64,000 nt of DNA from Natronorubrum halophilum (GTDB taxonomy: Archaea > Halobacteriota > Halobacteria > Halobacteriales > Natrialbaceae), in assembly GCF_003670115.1 (NCBI RefSeq), contig NZ_QQTY01000004.1, forward strand, positions 186,001-250,000. The letters are read 5' to 3'. Positions 31,216-39,776 of the stretch are shown piece after piece. The translations under genes were made by a program, and so were the position numbers. Position 1 is the first letter of the stretch; each line of letters begins with the position of its first letter. A model generated the notes under the pieces. It had not been told where the DNA came from, made no database searches, and saw nothing but the letters and a program-made list of their open reading frames with translations.

Positions 31216-32760
31216 TTACACATAGCCGTTCACCTCCGCTCGGAGCGCTTCGCGGGCCGTCTCGAGCGCGTCGCTCGCCTCCTCGAGCGTTCCCTCGTCG
31301 TCCGACAGCGCCCTGCGAGCGGACTCGAGTTGGGGCGCGACCGCCTCGGGGGCAGGACCGCCCTGCGAGTCGCGACTCGCGACGCTTTCGACGGGGTCGA
31401 GCGCGGCTTCGACGGCAGCGGGGTCGACAACGGAGTCGAGGGGGTCGCCCAGTACGTCTCGAGCGGCCGCGTCGACGGCGTCGTAGTCGCCGCCGCGTTC
31501 CGCTGCGATCGCGACTAGCTCGTGGGCCGTCCGGAAGGGCAATCCGTTCGCCGCGAGCAGGTCGGCGACGCCGGTCGCCGTCGAGAAGCCCGCGCCGGCT
31601 TCGGCGGCGAGCGCTTCCTCGTCCCACTCGGCCGTCGCAATCGCGCCGGCGGCGACCTCGCTCGCCTCGCACACCGCGTCGACGGTCCCCCAGGCGTGGG
31701 TCGTCGCCCGCTGGAGGTCGCGGTTGTACGCGCGGGGCAATCCCTTGAGCGTCGTCGTCAGCCCCTGAACGCTGCCAGCCGCATCGCCCGCGACCGCGCG
31801 GACGAGTTCCAGCGTGTCGGGGTTTTTCTTCTGGGGCATGATCGACGACGTCGAGGAGTAATCGTCCGCGAGGTCGACGAAGCCGCGGTTCGCGAAGATA
31901 ATAACGTCCTCCGCGAGCCCCGACACTGTCGTCGCGTGCGTCGACAGCACCTGCGTCGTCTCGAGCAGGAAGTCCCGGCTCGAGGAGGCATCCATCGAGT
32001 TCTCGACGACACCGTCGAAGCCGAGCAACTCGGCGACGCGCTCGCGGTCGATATCGAACGTCGTCCCGGCGAAGGCGGCTCCGCCCAGCGGCGACTCGTT
32101 GATCCGGGCGTAGGCCTCGAGCAACCGTGCGGTATCGCGGCGCACGGCTCCCTCGTAGGAGCACGCCCAGTGAGCGACCGTGATCGGCTGGGCGGGCTGG
32201 AGGTGGGTGTAGCCGGGCATGATCGTCTCCGTGTTCGCCTCGGCGACCGCCACCAGCGCCTCGCGGAGCGCGAGCGTCGTCTCGATCACGGAGAGCACGT
32301 CCTCGCGCAGGCGATAGCGAATGCACGTCGCGACCTCGTCGTTTCTCGAGCGTGCGGTGTGCATCTTCCCGCCGTCGTCACCGACGCGTTCGATGACGGC
32401 CGTTTCGATGGCCTCGTGGACGTCCTCGCCGTCGGGCAGGGAGTCGTGGTTGTCGACCTCGATCGCGTCGAGGGCGGTCAGTATCCGCCCCGCGATATCG
32501 TCCTCGATGATCCCCTGTTCGGCGAGCATCAGCACGTGCGCACGGTCGACCTCGAGGTCGGCCTCGAAGATCCGCCGATCGGCGGACAGCGAGGAGAGGA
32601 AGCTCCGAGCGGGGCCGCCGCTAAAGCGGTCTCGCCGGACGACGCCCTCGCCGCCGTCGGAGCAAAGTTCCGACGAGGATCGCAGTCCGTTGGACTGCTC
32701 ACCGCCGTCGGTCATCGCGGTTCCGGGCGTGGACCTGTCGTGAGCGCTCTCCTCGGTCAT
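31216..32760 (-). CDS. argH: Argininosuccinate lyase
   Basis: 514 residues, about 30 longer than usual because of the N-terminus. The fumarase/aspartase signature GSSIMPQKKNPD appears as SSIMPQKKNPDTLELVRA (about 305-322), with TARSRNDEVAT (about 138-148) and the catalytic helix region MPGYTHLQPAQPITVAHW. It cleaves argininosuccinate to arginine and fumarate. Residues 23-47 (EQSNGLRSSSELCSDGGEGV) are an insertion encoded by hairpin DNA between the start and the conserved RDRFSGGPA... motif. It follows argG with eight bases between them. Confidence 0.95.
   Translation of the reverse strand: MTEESAHDRSTPGTAMTDGGEQSNGLRSSSELCSDGGEGVVRRDRFSGGPARSFLSSLSADRRIFEADLEVDRAHVLMLAEQGIIEDDIAGRILTALDAIEVDNHDSLPDGEDVHEAIETAVIERVGDDGGKMHTARSRNDEVATCIRYRLREDVLSVIETTLALREALVAVAEANTETIMPGYTHLQPAQPITVAHWACSYEGAVRRDTARLLEAYARINESPLGGAAFAGTTFDIDRERVAELLGFDGVVENSMDASSSRDFLLETTQVLSTHATTVSGLAEDVIIFANRGFVDLADDYSSTSSIMPQKKNPDTLELVRAVAGDAAGSVQGLTTTLKGLPRAYNRDLQRATTHAWGTVDAVCEASEVAAGAIATAEWDEEALAAEAGAGFSTATGVADLLAANGLPFRTAHELVAIAAERGGDYDAVDAAARDVLGDPLDSVVDPAAVEAALDPVESVASRDSQGGPAPEAVAPQLESARRALSDDEGTLEEASDALETAREALRAEVNGYV
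32655..32698. repeat. Hairpin insertion in the argH N-terminus
   Basis: Two perfect inverted repeats lie side by side: cgtcgga/tccgacg (32655-32661 and 32669-32675) and gcagtcc-gtt-ggactgc (32682-32698). They encode the extra residues RSSSELCSDGG in ArgH. The frame is kept. Confidence 0.7.
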
Positions 32761-32768
32761 GGTTAGTG

Positions 32769-34058
32769 TTAGTCGTCGTCCTCGCGCTGCCCGCTCCCGT
32801 CCGTCGCGAGCTCGACTTCCTCGTCTTCGTCCGCGGTCACCGAGTTCGCGAGACGGCGCTGGAAGCCGTGGTACTTCGCGACGCCCGTCGCGTCCTCCTG
32901 CGTGATCTTGCCGACCGTCTCGGTGTCGAAGGAGGCGTGTTCGGCCGAGTACGCGGCGTACTTGCTGTCGCGAGCCACGGCGCGGGCCTGTCCGCCTTCG
33001 AAGCGGATCGTGACCGTGCCGGTGACGCGCTGTTGAGTCTCGTCGATGAAGGCCTCGAGCGCCTTCACGAGCGGCGCGTCGATCAGGCCCTCGTAGCCCT
33101 TCTTGGACCAGCGCTGGTCGATCAGCTGCTTGAACTCGCGTTCTTCCTGCGTGAGGACGAGGCCCTCGAGCGCCTCGTGGGCGTTGAGCAGCGTCGTCGC
33201 GGCCGGGTGTTCGTAGTTCTCACGGACTTTCAGACCGAGCATGCGGTCTTCCATCGAATCGGTGCGACCGACGCCGTAAGCCCCGGCCACGGCGTTCAGG
33301 TGCTCGATGAGGTCGACCGGATCGTACTCGACGCCGTCATCAGAAGCGGACGCTTCTGATTGGCTCGCGGGAGCTTCGCTCCCGAGAACGTCGACGGCGA
33401 CGGGGTAACCCTTCTCGAAGGAGATTTCGATCTCCTGGGTCTCGCTCGAGGGATCGTTCGTCCACTCGTAGATCTCCTTGGGCGGGACGTAGTTGGGATC
33501 CTCGAGTTTGTCGCCCTCGACGGAGCGACTCCAGAGGTTGGTGTCGATCGACCAGTCGCCGCCGCTGCCGCCCTCGACGGGGAGGTTCTTCTCGGCGGCG
33601 TACTCCTGTTCCCACTTGCGGGTGAGTCCGAGTTCGCGCACGGGAGCGATGACCTCGAGGTCGGAGTCGCGCCAGACGGCTTCGAACCGGAGCTGGTCGT
33701 TCCCCTTGCCGGTACAGCCGTGTGCGATGCCGGTACAGCCCTGTTCTTCGGCGACTTCCAGGATCGCGTTTGCGATCACGGGGCGGGCGAGTGCCGTTCC
33801 CAGCGGGTAGCCCTGGTAGGTCGCGTTCGCGCGGACGCTCTCGAGACAGAGTTGAGCGAATTCCGCTCGCGCGTCGACGACGAAGTGTTCAAGGCCGAGT
33901 GCTTCGGCGGTTTCCTCGGCTTCCTCGAACTCGGAAGCCGGCTGGCCGACGTCTACCGTGACGCCGATGACGTCGTCGTATCCGTATTCTTCCTCGAGCA
34001 GCGGGACACAAACAGTCGTGTCTAGTCCGCCCGAGAACGCGAGTGCAACGCGTGTCAT
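32769..34058 (-). CDS. argG: Argininosuccinate synthase
   Basis: 429 residues. N-terminal PP-loop ATP site ALAFSGGLDTTVCVPLLEEE (about 5-24), GTALARPVIANAILEVA, GCTGKGNDQLRFE and the citrulline/aspartate region NLWSRSVEGDKLEDPNYVPP are intact. An insertion of about 20 residues (SEAPASQSEASASDDGVEYD) lies near residues 228-247 between conserved blocks. It condenses citrulline and aspartate. First gene of the arg region and followed by argH after eight bases. Confidence 0.96.
   Translation of the reverse strand: MTRVALAFSGGLDTTVCVPLLEEEYGYDDVIGVTVDVGQPASEFEEAEETAEALGLEHFVVDARAEFAQLCLESVRANATYQGYPLGTALARPVIANAILEVAEEQGCTGIAHGCTGKGNDQLRFEAVWRDSDLEVIAPVRELGLTRKWEQEYAAEKNLPVEGGSGGDWSIDTNLWSRSVEGDKLEDPNYVPPKEIYEWTNDPSSETQEIEISFEKGYPVAVDVLGSEAPASQSEASASDDGVEYDPVDLIEHLNAVAGAYGVGRTDSMEDRMLGLKVRENYEHPAATTLLNAHEALEGLVLTQEEREFKQLIDQRWSKKGYEGLIDAPLVKALEAFIDETQQRVTGTVTIRFEGGQARAVARDSKYAAYSAEHASFDTETVGKITQEDATGVAKYHGFQRRLANSVTADEDEEVELATDGSGQREDDD
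33339..33384. repeat. Double hairpin insertion in argG
   Basis: atcagaagcg-ga-cgcttctgat (33339-33360) is a perfect 10-bp stem, followed by cgggagc-ttc-gctcccg (33368-33384), a perfect 7-bp stem. Together they encode the SEAPASQSEAS insertion of ArgG in frame. The style, two adjacent perfect hairpins, is the same as in argH. Confidence 0.75.
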
Positions 34059-34434
34059 ATCGTACTCGAGGAAAACGGCAGGAGGGACTTAAGCACATTG
34101 ATTCCATCTCCGTAAATTAGTGGTAGAGCGTCTGCTACGTAAGAAAATTGGGTTTTCTGGATCGTTGGAACGAACCGGTCGAGGGGTGTGGGATAGGTCG
34201 GGCTCAAAGGCCCGGCCGTCGCCGTCGCGGTCGCCGCGGTAAAACAGTCCCGTCGGTACCGAAAACGGCGAGCGTGGTACCGACGGCGCGACTCATTGGT
34301 GGTGCTATGGCAGCCCTCGGTATTAAATCCTGCTGAATAGCAAATATTGCGGCGTTCAGTCCGTGAGCCAACTATTGTTCGATCCGTGCGGCACCCTTCT
34401 CGGGTGGAAATTCACGCGGGAGTCGACGGGACGC
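34059..34434. other. argG upstream region with tRNA-like fragment
   Basis: 376 bases without a gene. At about 34113-34141 the plus strand reads ttagtggtagagcgtctg followed by ctacgtaag, closely resembling a tRNA D-arm and the 5' half of an anticodon arm, but no acceptor or T arm can be paired. It could be a decayed tRNA end left by integration. The argG promoter must lie in the first 60 bases on the minus strand (a ttaag-type box near 34090). Confidence 0.35.
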
Positions 34435-35541
34435 TCACGGTGGTTGGGAGTCCCGCTCGTCGTCGTCCGGCAGCGCGAGCACGTTCTCCCGGCCGATCCG
34501 GAAGACCTCGATCTCCTCTTCCTCCCGCAACCCGCTGATAACCTGACTCGTCTTGGCCTCGGTCCAGTCCAGTTCCGAGACGACCTCCTGCTGTTTGATC
34601 CGACCGCCGTGCTCCTCGAGCAGGTGGAGAACGCGTTCTTCGTTGCTGAGCAACTCGGGCGGCGGCCCGTTCGAGTCGTCAGCGGGAATCGAGTCGGCGG
34701 GTATCGGCGAAACCGCGTCGCCGGTACCGCCCCCCGTCCTATCGTTTCGATCGCGTCTGCGCCACCAGACGGCTGCCCCGGCGATCGCGAGCAGGGCGAG
34801 TGCAGCCGCTACGATCAGCCACGGCATCGAGGGACCCTCTCGCGTATCGGGCGATTGCTGCTCCGTATCGCTCTCCTCGATCATGACCACCGAGGGAGGG
34901 TCAGGGGAAAACGGCGCTCCGTCGCTGCTCCAGAAGACCGAGCTTCCGTCGCCCTCTTCGGGCGTCGGTTCGACCTCCTCGATAGTGTACCCCTCGGGCG
35001 AGAAGATCCGTAACGAGGTGTCGCTGGGGAGCGTAAAGCCCTCGAGCGCATCGCCCGCCTCGATCCGGTTCAATTCGACGTAGGCGAACTTGGACCATTC
35101 GAAGGAAACTTCGACGTAGCCGCGGTCTCGCGGGGCGGAAACCGTATCCGTGGTGACGGAAACGTTCGAGATCTCCATCTCCCGATCCGTCGCGTTCTCC
35201 CCCTCGACGAGGATGTCGTTCCACTGCTCTTCCTGAGCGGTCTCGTACGCCTCCGGGTTCTCCTCGATGTCGTCGCGAAGGGCCTCCCAGTCCCCGTTGG
35301 AGTCGTTCTCGAATTCGTAGCCGATGACGAACGTCGCCGATCCGTTTTCGTGGACGAACACGTCCATGTGAATCTCGTCGGCACTGTCGAGCCGGTTGTC
35401 TTCGGAAGGCGTATCCTGCAGCGTCGCTCCCGCGATTCCAACGTCGGCCACGGCCCCGGTCGAGGCGACCGGGAGTAACGCGACGACGCAACCGATACCC
35501 ACGAGCACCCATACCAGGGCCCGAAGCCCCTTCGCATCCAT
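34435..35541 (-). CDS. Membrane-anchored winged-HTH protein (DUF7343/DUF7345-like)
   Basis: 368 residues. A signal/anchor segment MDAKGLRALVWVLVGIGCVV (about 8-32) leads to an extracytoplasmic beta-rich domain with Asn-x-Ser/Thr sites (about 40-240), a second membrane segment (about 245-265, PWLIVAAALALLAIAGAAVW), basic RRRDRNDR, a disordered linker and a cytoplasmic winged helix at about 305-360 (LSNEERVLHLLEEHGGRIKQ, VVSELDWTEAKTSQVISGL). This outside-sensor/inside-HTH design is common in haloarchaea, often annotated DUF7345 plus DUF7343. Stimulus and target genes unknown. Confidence 0.8.
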   Translation of the reverse strand: MDAKGLRALVWVLVGIGCVVALLPVASTGAVADVGIAGATLQDTPSEDNRLDSADEIHMDVFVHENGSATFVIGYEFENDSNGDWEALRDDIEENPEAYETAQEEQWNDILVEGENATDREMEISNVSVTTDTVSAPRDRGYVEVSFEWSKFAYVELNRIEAGDALEGFTLPSDTSLRIFSPEGYTIEEVEPTPEEGDGSSVFWSSDGAPFSPDPPSVVMIEESDTEQQSPDTREGPSMPWLIVAAALALLAIAGAAVWWRRRDRNDRTGGGTGDAVSPIPADSIPADDSNGPPPELLSNEERVLHLLEEHGGRIKQQEVVSELDWTEAKTSQVISGLREEEEIEVFRIGRENVLALPDDDERDSQPP

Positions 35542-35624
35542 TACAATGAATTGTCGTAGCCGACCAAATAGGTCTTTCCGACGACAACGATGTATTTTTC
35601 AAACTGTCACGCGTTCGTGAATGT

Positions 35625-35810
35625 ATGTTCGACGTACGTGGCAAACTCGAGGTCGAAACTCTGCTGAAGATCGTCCTCGCGCTGATCGCCGTCTTGCTCG
35701 CCCTCCAGATCATCGGAATCGTCGTCGGGTGGATCGCTCAGCTGTTGACGCCCATCCTCCTGTTGGTCGTCGCTCTGGTGGTCGTCCTGTGGCTCCTCGA
35801 TCGGCTCTAA
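35625..35810 (+). CDS. Small two-helix membrane protein (DUF7554-like)
   Basis: 61 residues beginning MFDVRGKLEVETLLKIVLAL. An amphipathic start is followed by two membrane segments (about 13-36 and 39-59), ending WLLDRL. The conserved MFD..GKLEVE.LLK start is familiar from a haloarchaeal small-protein family. Divergent from the membrane wHTH gene, with about 80 bases between the starts. Function unknown. Confidence 0.7.
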   Translation: MFDVRGKLEVETLLKIVLALIAVLLALQIIGIVVGWIAQLLTPILLLVVALVVVLWLLDRL

Positions 35811-35860
35811 CCCGTCGGGAACGCCACACTCATACGGCGATCGCCCCTACAGCCGGTGAA

Positions 35861-36361
35861 GTGTACAGCGTCAACGTCCCAGTCCCCGGCCGCGTTCGAA
35901 CGCTCGCCAACGAACTCTACCCCGAACTCGTCGGCTTCGATCACGTCCGCGAGGACCACTCCTGTCTGCTCAAACGGCTCGGCGACACCGATCACGTCGC
36001 CCAGCTACAACACCGCGCCCACCGCGCGCTCGAGGGCTCCCCCGCCGTCGAAGCCCGAATTACGGGGCTCGACTACTTTCCGGACCCGCCACTCGGGTCG
36101 GCCCCCGTCGTCTACCTCGCCGTCGAGAGCCCCGGCCTCGAGTCGATCCACGCTACTCTCACGGATACGTTCGGGACCGTCGAAGGACTCGAGGGTGCCG
36201 ATTACGTCCCCCACGTCACGCTGGCCCGCGGCGGCGACGTAGAGACCGCGAAGCGACTCGCCAACCGCGAGATCGAACCGATCCGGTGGACGGTCAGCGA
36301 ACTCGAGTTCTGGGACGGAACCTACAAACTGCCGGTGAGTCGCGTCTCGCTCCCGGCGTGA
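35861..36361 (+). CDS. 2'-5' RNA ligase / cyclic phosphodiesterase family protein
   Basis: 166 residues from GTG 35861 (MYSVNVPVPGRVRTLANELY). The 2H phosphoesterase fold is recognisable from its length, the C-terminal HVTLARGGDVE motif (His-x-Thr, about 125-128) and the pattern of alternating strands. The first motif is unusual: DHVREDHSCLLKRLG occupies the place where H-x-T/S is expected, so the first His may be replaced or be the H of DHSC. RNA-end or tRNA-splicing related activity is family knowledge; activity here is uncertain. Confidence 0.7.
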   Translation: MYSVNVPVPGRVRTLANELYPELVGFDHVREDHSCLLKRLGDTDHVAQLQHRAHRALEGSPAVEARITGLDYFPDPPLGSAPVVYLAVESPGLESIHATLTDTFGTVEGLEGADYVPHVTLARGGDVETAKRLANREIEPIRWTVSELEFWDGTYKLPVSRVSLPA

Positions 36362-36450
36362 GTCGCGTCTCGTTGCGGCCTGAATCAGCATCGGAATCGA
36401 ATCGTGAGTCCTCCGGGAGCTATTACTCGGCGGTCTCGGTACCTCGAGAC

Positions 36451-36819
36451 ATGTACCGTCGTTCGCTCCTTTCGAGTTCGGCAGTGGTGCTCGTGGCTGG
36501 CTGTAGTGAGGTAACCGATCTCTTCGGAGACGAGGGTATCGACACGACGGTGCAAGACGAAGACACGGCGACGTTTTCCGCCGACGCCGGAGACGAGTTG
36601 ACCGTGACCGTCGACGTCGAGGAGGTCGCCGAGGTCGATGCGGAAACGAACGTCGAATCGGATTCCATTAGTTTCCGACTCGACCACGCGGACAACGGCC
36701 CGATCGAGACGCGCTCGATCTCGGATTCCGAAACGTTCGACGTGACGATCGGTGAGGACGGTCAGCACATCGTCATCGTCACGAACGGCGTGGCCCACGT
36801 CACCATCGAAGCGGCCTGA
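36451..36819 (+). CDS. Putative lipoprotein
   Basis: 122 residues from ATG 36451. The N-terminus MYRRSLLSSSAVVLVAGCSE has a twin-arginine-like pair and a lipobox LVAGC, so the mature protein probably starts at Cys 18 and is membrane-tethered. The rest is acidic and beta-rich (FSADAGDELTVTVDVEEVAE) and ends IVTNGVAHVTIEAA. No family recognised. It stands alone, downstream of the RNA ligase gene. Confidence 0.7.
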   Translation: MYRRSLLSSSAVVLVAGCSEVTDLFGDEGIDTTVQDEDTATFSADAGDELTVTVDVEEVAEVDAETNVESDSISFRLDHADNGPIETRSISDSETFDVTIGEDGQHIVIVTNGVAHVTIEAA

Positions 36820-36853
36820 ATCGGGCGGAAAACACGGCTCGGGCGGCGGGTCG

Positions 36854-39025
36854 TCACGGTGCCGGCAGTTCGCCGTCGTAGGTGTCGTGGTCGCCGTAGA
36901 AGTTGCGCATCGCGAACTTCAGCTTTCCCGGATCGAGATCGATCAGTTCCTCGCGTTCCTCGTGTGGGAACGTGCTGTTGACGCTGTACCGACCGAGATC
37001 TGATTTGGCCGATCGCGAGTAGCGACGGTCGAGCAGCGCGCGAACGCCGACGTCCTCGGGCGAGCGGATAACTCGGCCGAGGGCCTGTCTGGTCTTCCGA
37101 ATCGTCGGAATCTCGACGGCGTACCGCCAGCCCGTTTCGGTCCCCTCGAAGGCGGCGTCGTAGGCCTCCTGGACCGCTTCGGCGCGGTCATCCAGGTGCG
37201 GGTAGGGAACGCCGACCACGAGCACGGTGTGTGCGTCGTCGCCGTCGAAACTCACGCCCTCCGCGAGGGTGCCCCACAGCGACGTACACAACACCGCGCC
37301 GTCGTCCGCGACGAATCGCTGGCGCAACTTCTCGACTGATTCGCCCGGTTCGTCCCGATACACGGTCTTCTCCGAGCGCGTCTCGAGTCGCTCGGCGTAC
37401 CGTCCCGCCTCGTTGTAGTTGGGGAAAAAGGCGAGCGTGTTGCCGGGCGTCATCCGAACGGCGTCGTGGATCGTCTCCGTCACCTGCTCCTGAACCGCGG
37501 GATCGTCCCGGTCCGACGAGAACAGCGGCGGCGTCTCGACGGCGTACGTTCGCCGCCTGTCCTCGGGGAACTGCAGCCCGTAGGCCATCGTCACCGGCTC
37601 CTCGAGGCCCAACACGGCCTCGGTGACGTCGAACGGCTGGAGGGTCGCGCTCATCAAGACGGTCGCGTAGACCTCCTCGAACAGTCGGCCGGTCACCTGC
37701 CGCGGGAGACAGCTGTAGAGTTCCGCGCGACCGTAGACCTCGTCGGTGCCGGCGTCGCGAGTCACGGAAACGACCGGATACAACCCTTCCGTCGTCCCCT
37801 CGTTCATCCACGCGCTGACGAAGGCTGCGGCCTGAAGCGTCTGGCACTCCGTTCGCGTCGCCGTCTCGCCCTCGCGGTAGGCTTCCTCGTACTCCTCGTC
37901 GAGTCGCTGTCCCAACTCCATCGCGGCCTCGAGGTCGGCGTCGATCCCCTGCCCGGAGTACTGCTGGAGGAACGCGAGCGTGAGGTCGTCGCGCCGGTCA
38001 TCATTGGCGATGGAGACGTCCTCCCAGTTCTCGCCGATCTGACCGCGCTGGCCGAAGCCGAAAGAGTCCTCGTAGGTCTCGACGAGCGCGCGGTGAAACG
38101 CCGAGAGCGCGTTGGCGGCGTCCGTCGAGCGCGGATCGTCGGTGTCGGCGAGTTCGTCGAGCGCGGAGTCGAAGGTCCGTTCGGAGCAGGTCCGCGTCGC
38201 GTGCTCGCGGGCGGCGTCCTCGACGTTGTGCGCCTCGTCGAAGACGGCGATAACGTCCTCCGGATCGCGGCCCAGCCACCGGAAGAACTGCTCTCGAATG
38301 GTCGAATCGAGCAGGTGGTGGTAGTTGCAGACGACCAGATCGACGCCCTCGATCCCCTCTTTGAGGAGCTCGTAGCCGCAAAACTGCTGGTTCTCGGCGT
38401 GTTCGTAAATCTCATCCGGCGTCCGCACGTCCTCGAAGAGCCAGCCGAAGAAGTCGTCCGTGTCCTCGGTCAGATTGTTCCGGTAGTACTCGCAGACGTT
38501 CTGGTCCTCGAGGTCCTCGAGTCGTTCCTCGAGGTTCTCGAGTTCGTCCATGACGGAGCTTCGGGCGTCGGCCGCGCCGCCGTCGCCCTCCTGGCTCTCC
38601 GCGAGGAGTTCGCGCTGGCGGCGCTCGAGTTGGTCGCGGTCGCGCTCGGTGTCGACGACGGCCCGGGTGTTGTCGCGCAGGGCCTGACACTCCTCGTAGC
38701 CGACGTCGATGTGACACATCGAAGATTTTCCCTTGAAGACGACCGCCCGGATATCCTCCTCGCGCGTGATCGCGCGGGCTTCGGCGATGAACTGGCGCAT
38801 CTGCTGGTGGACGTTGGTCATGATGACGACCGTCTTGTCCCGCTCGCGGGCGACCTCGAGGGCCGGGACGAGCGACGAGAGCGTCTTCCCGGTTCCGCAG
38901 GCTCCCTCGAAGAGGACGTTCTGGCCCCGCAACAGCGAGTTGTGGATGCGATCCATCGCCTCGCGCTGGTTCTCGTACGGCTGCTCGTACGGGAAAAAGC
39001 GCATGTACCCGGCAGTCTCGGACAC
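36854..39025 (-). CDS. XPD/Rad3-like superfamily 2 DNA helicase
   Basis: About 723 residues from GTG 39025 (VSETAGYMRFFPYEQPYENQ); ATG 39004 is a possible alternative. Walker A EGACGTGKTLSSL (about 39-51), four FeS-cluster cysteines (MCHIDVGYEECQ, NVCEYYRNN, QFCGYELL), Walker B AVFDEAHNVED, and the C-terminal motifs LCTSLWGTLAEGVSFDG and ALGRVIRSPEDVGV identify an iron-sulfur XPD-type 5'-3' helicase. Likely DNA repair or transcription-associated unwinding. Ends 35 bases from the lipoprotein gene convergently. Confidence 0.92.
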   Translation of the reverse strand: MSETAGYMRFFPYEQPYENQREAMDRIHNSLLRGQNVLFEGACGTGKTLSSLVPALEVARERDKTVVIMTNVHQQMRQFIAEARAITREEDIRAVVFKGKSSMCHIDVGYEECQALRDNTRAVVDTERDRDQLERRQRELLAESQEGDGGAADARSSVMDELENLEERLEDLEDQNVCEYYRNNLTEDTDDFFGWLFEDVRTPDEIYEHAENQQFCGYELLKEGIEGVDLVVCNYHHLLDSTIREQFFRWLGRDPEDVIAVFDEAHNVEDAAREHATRTCSERTFDSALDELADTDDPRSTDAANALSAFHRALVETYEDSFGFGQRGQIGENWEDVSIANDDRRDDLTLAFLQQYSGQGIDADLEAAMELGQRLDEEYEEAYREGETATRTECQTLQAAAFVSAWMNEGTTEGLYPVVSVTRDAGTDEVYGRAELYSCLPRQVTGRLFEEVYATVLMSATLQPFDVTEAVLGLEEPVTMAYGLQFPEDRRRTYAVETPPLFSSDRDDPAVQEQVTETIHDAVRMTPGNTLAFFPNYNEAGRYAERLETRSEKTVYRDEPGESVEKLRQRFVADDGAVLCTSLWGTLAEGVSFDGDDAHTVLVVGVPYPHLDDRAEAVQEAYDAAFEGTETGWRYAVEIPTIRKTRQALGRVIRSPEDVGVRALLDRRYSRSAKSDLGRYSVNSTFPHEEREELIDLDPGKLKFAMRNFYGDHDTYDGELPAP

Positions 39026-39334
39026 GGTCGTGAGTAGGTTCCCGCTTCGATAAAAGCGTTCGTCTCGATTCGTCGTCCGGTCGCGGGTGTCGACTCCCGA
39101 CAATTGTCACCGAAACGACCATATCGGTTCCGCCGTGAACGGTTCGAACGCGAACTTATGGAACGTCTCCCGCACGCTCGAGGAGTACGGGACTCGCGAG
39201 GATCGATCCGGTCGGTTCAGGCCCATCGAGGACCGATTCGGGACGATAGTCCACCGATCCGACGGACCGTCGACCATCACCGGCCGGCTATCGCGCGGTA
39301 CAGCGACAAACGTTTCGCGTCCCTCGCATCCGAT

Positions 39335-39751
39335 ATGGCCATCCCCGGGTACGATTCGAGCAACGTCGCGGAGTTCACACTCGAGCAGGCCGGTGCTCGC
39401 GTCGCCGTCGTCGCGGGCGTCGTCCCCGACGAGTTCGGACTCGAGAAGAGCGGGCGGGAGCCGCCCGTAGACGCCCTCTCGGATCCGGTCGATCTCGTGT
39501 CCTTCGACGGGCTGAAGGCGGTCGAAGCCGTCAAGATCTCGCTCGTCTACGACCCCTCCCAGCTCCCGCCGGGTGCGAGTCCGACCGACGTCGCGGTCGC
39601 CGTCGACGACGACGGCTGGGAGCCCCTCGAGTCGACCGTCGATCTGGAGGAGACGACGGTGACGAGCATCCTGAACGACCGGCCGCCGGGGTCGACGGTC
39701 GTCGCGGGGTACGACGATCGAGACGATGAGGGCGAACGAGCTGCGGAGTAA
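39335..39751 (+). CDS. Hypothetical haloarchaeal protein
   Basis: 138 residues from ATG 39335. The frame continues upstream, but that section has poorer codon character. The mature start MAIPGYDSSNVAEFTLEQAG is followed by strands, an acidic central block (VDLVSFDGLKAVEAVKISLV) and NDRPPGSTVVAGYDDRDDEG. No family recognised. About 230 bases from the helicase start, so it has its own promoter, probably leaderless. Confidence 0.6.
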   Translation: MAIPGYDSSNVAEFTLEQAGARVAVVAGVVPDEFGLEKSGREPPVDALSDPVDLVSFDGLKAVEAVKISLVYDPSQLPPGASPTDVAVAVDDDGWEPLESTVDLEETTVTSILNDRPPGSTVVAGYDDRDDEGERAAE

Positions 39752-39776
39752 CGCGACTGGAAACGGCAGCGGACGG

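Noticed and set aside
37466-39037. Long plus-strand open frame opposite the XPD-like helicase
   Set aside because: Same cause; helicase motifs on the minus strand are unambiguous.
39104-39334. N-terminal extension of the hypothetical gene at 39335
   Set aside because: Arg-rich, poor codon bias and overlapping the helicase promoter region; ATG 39335 is the better start.
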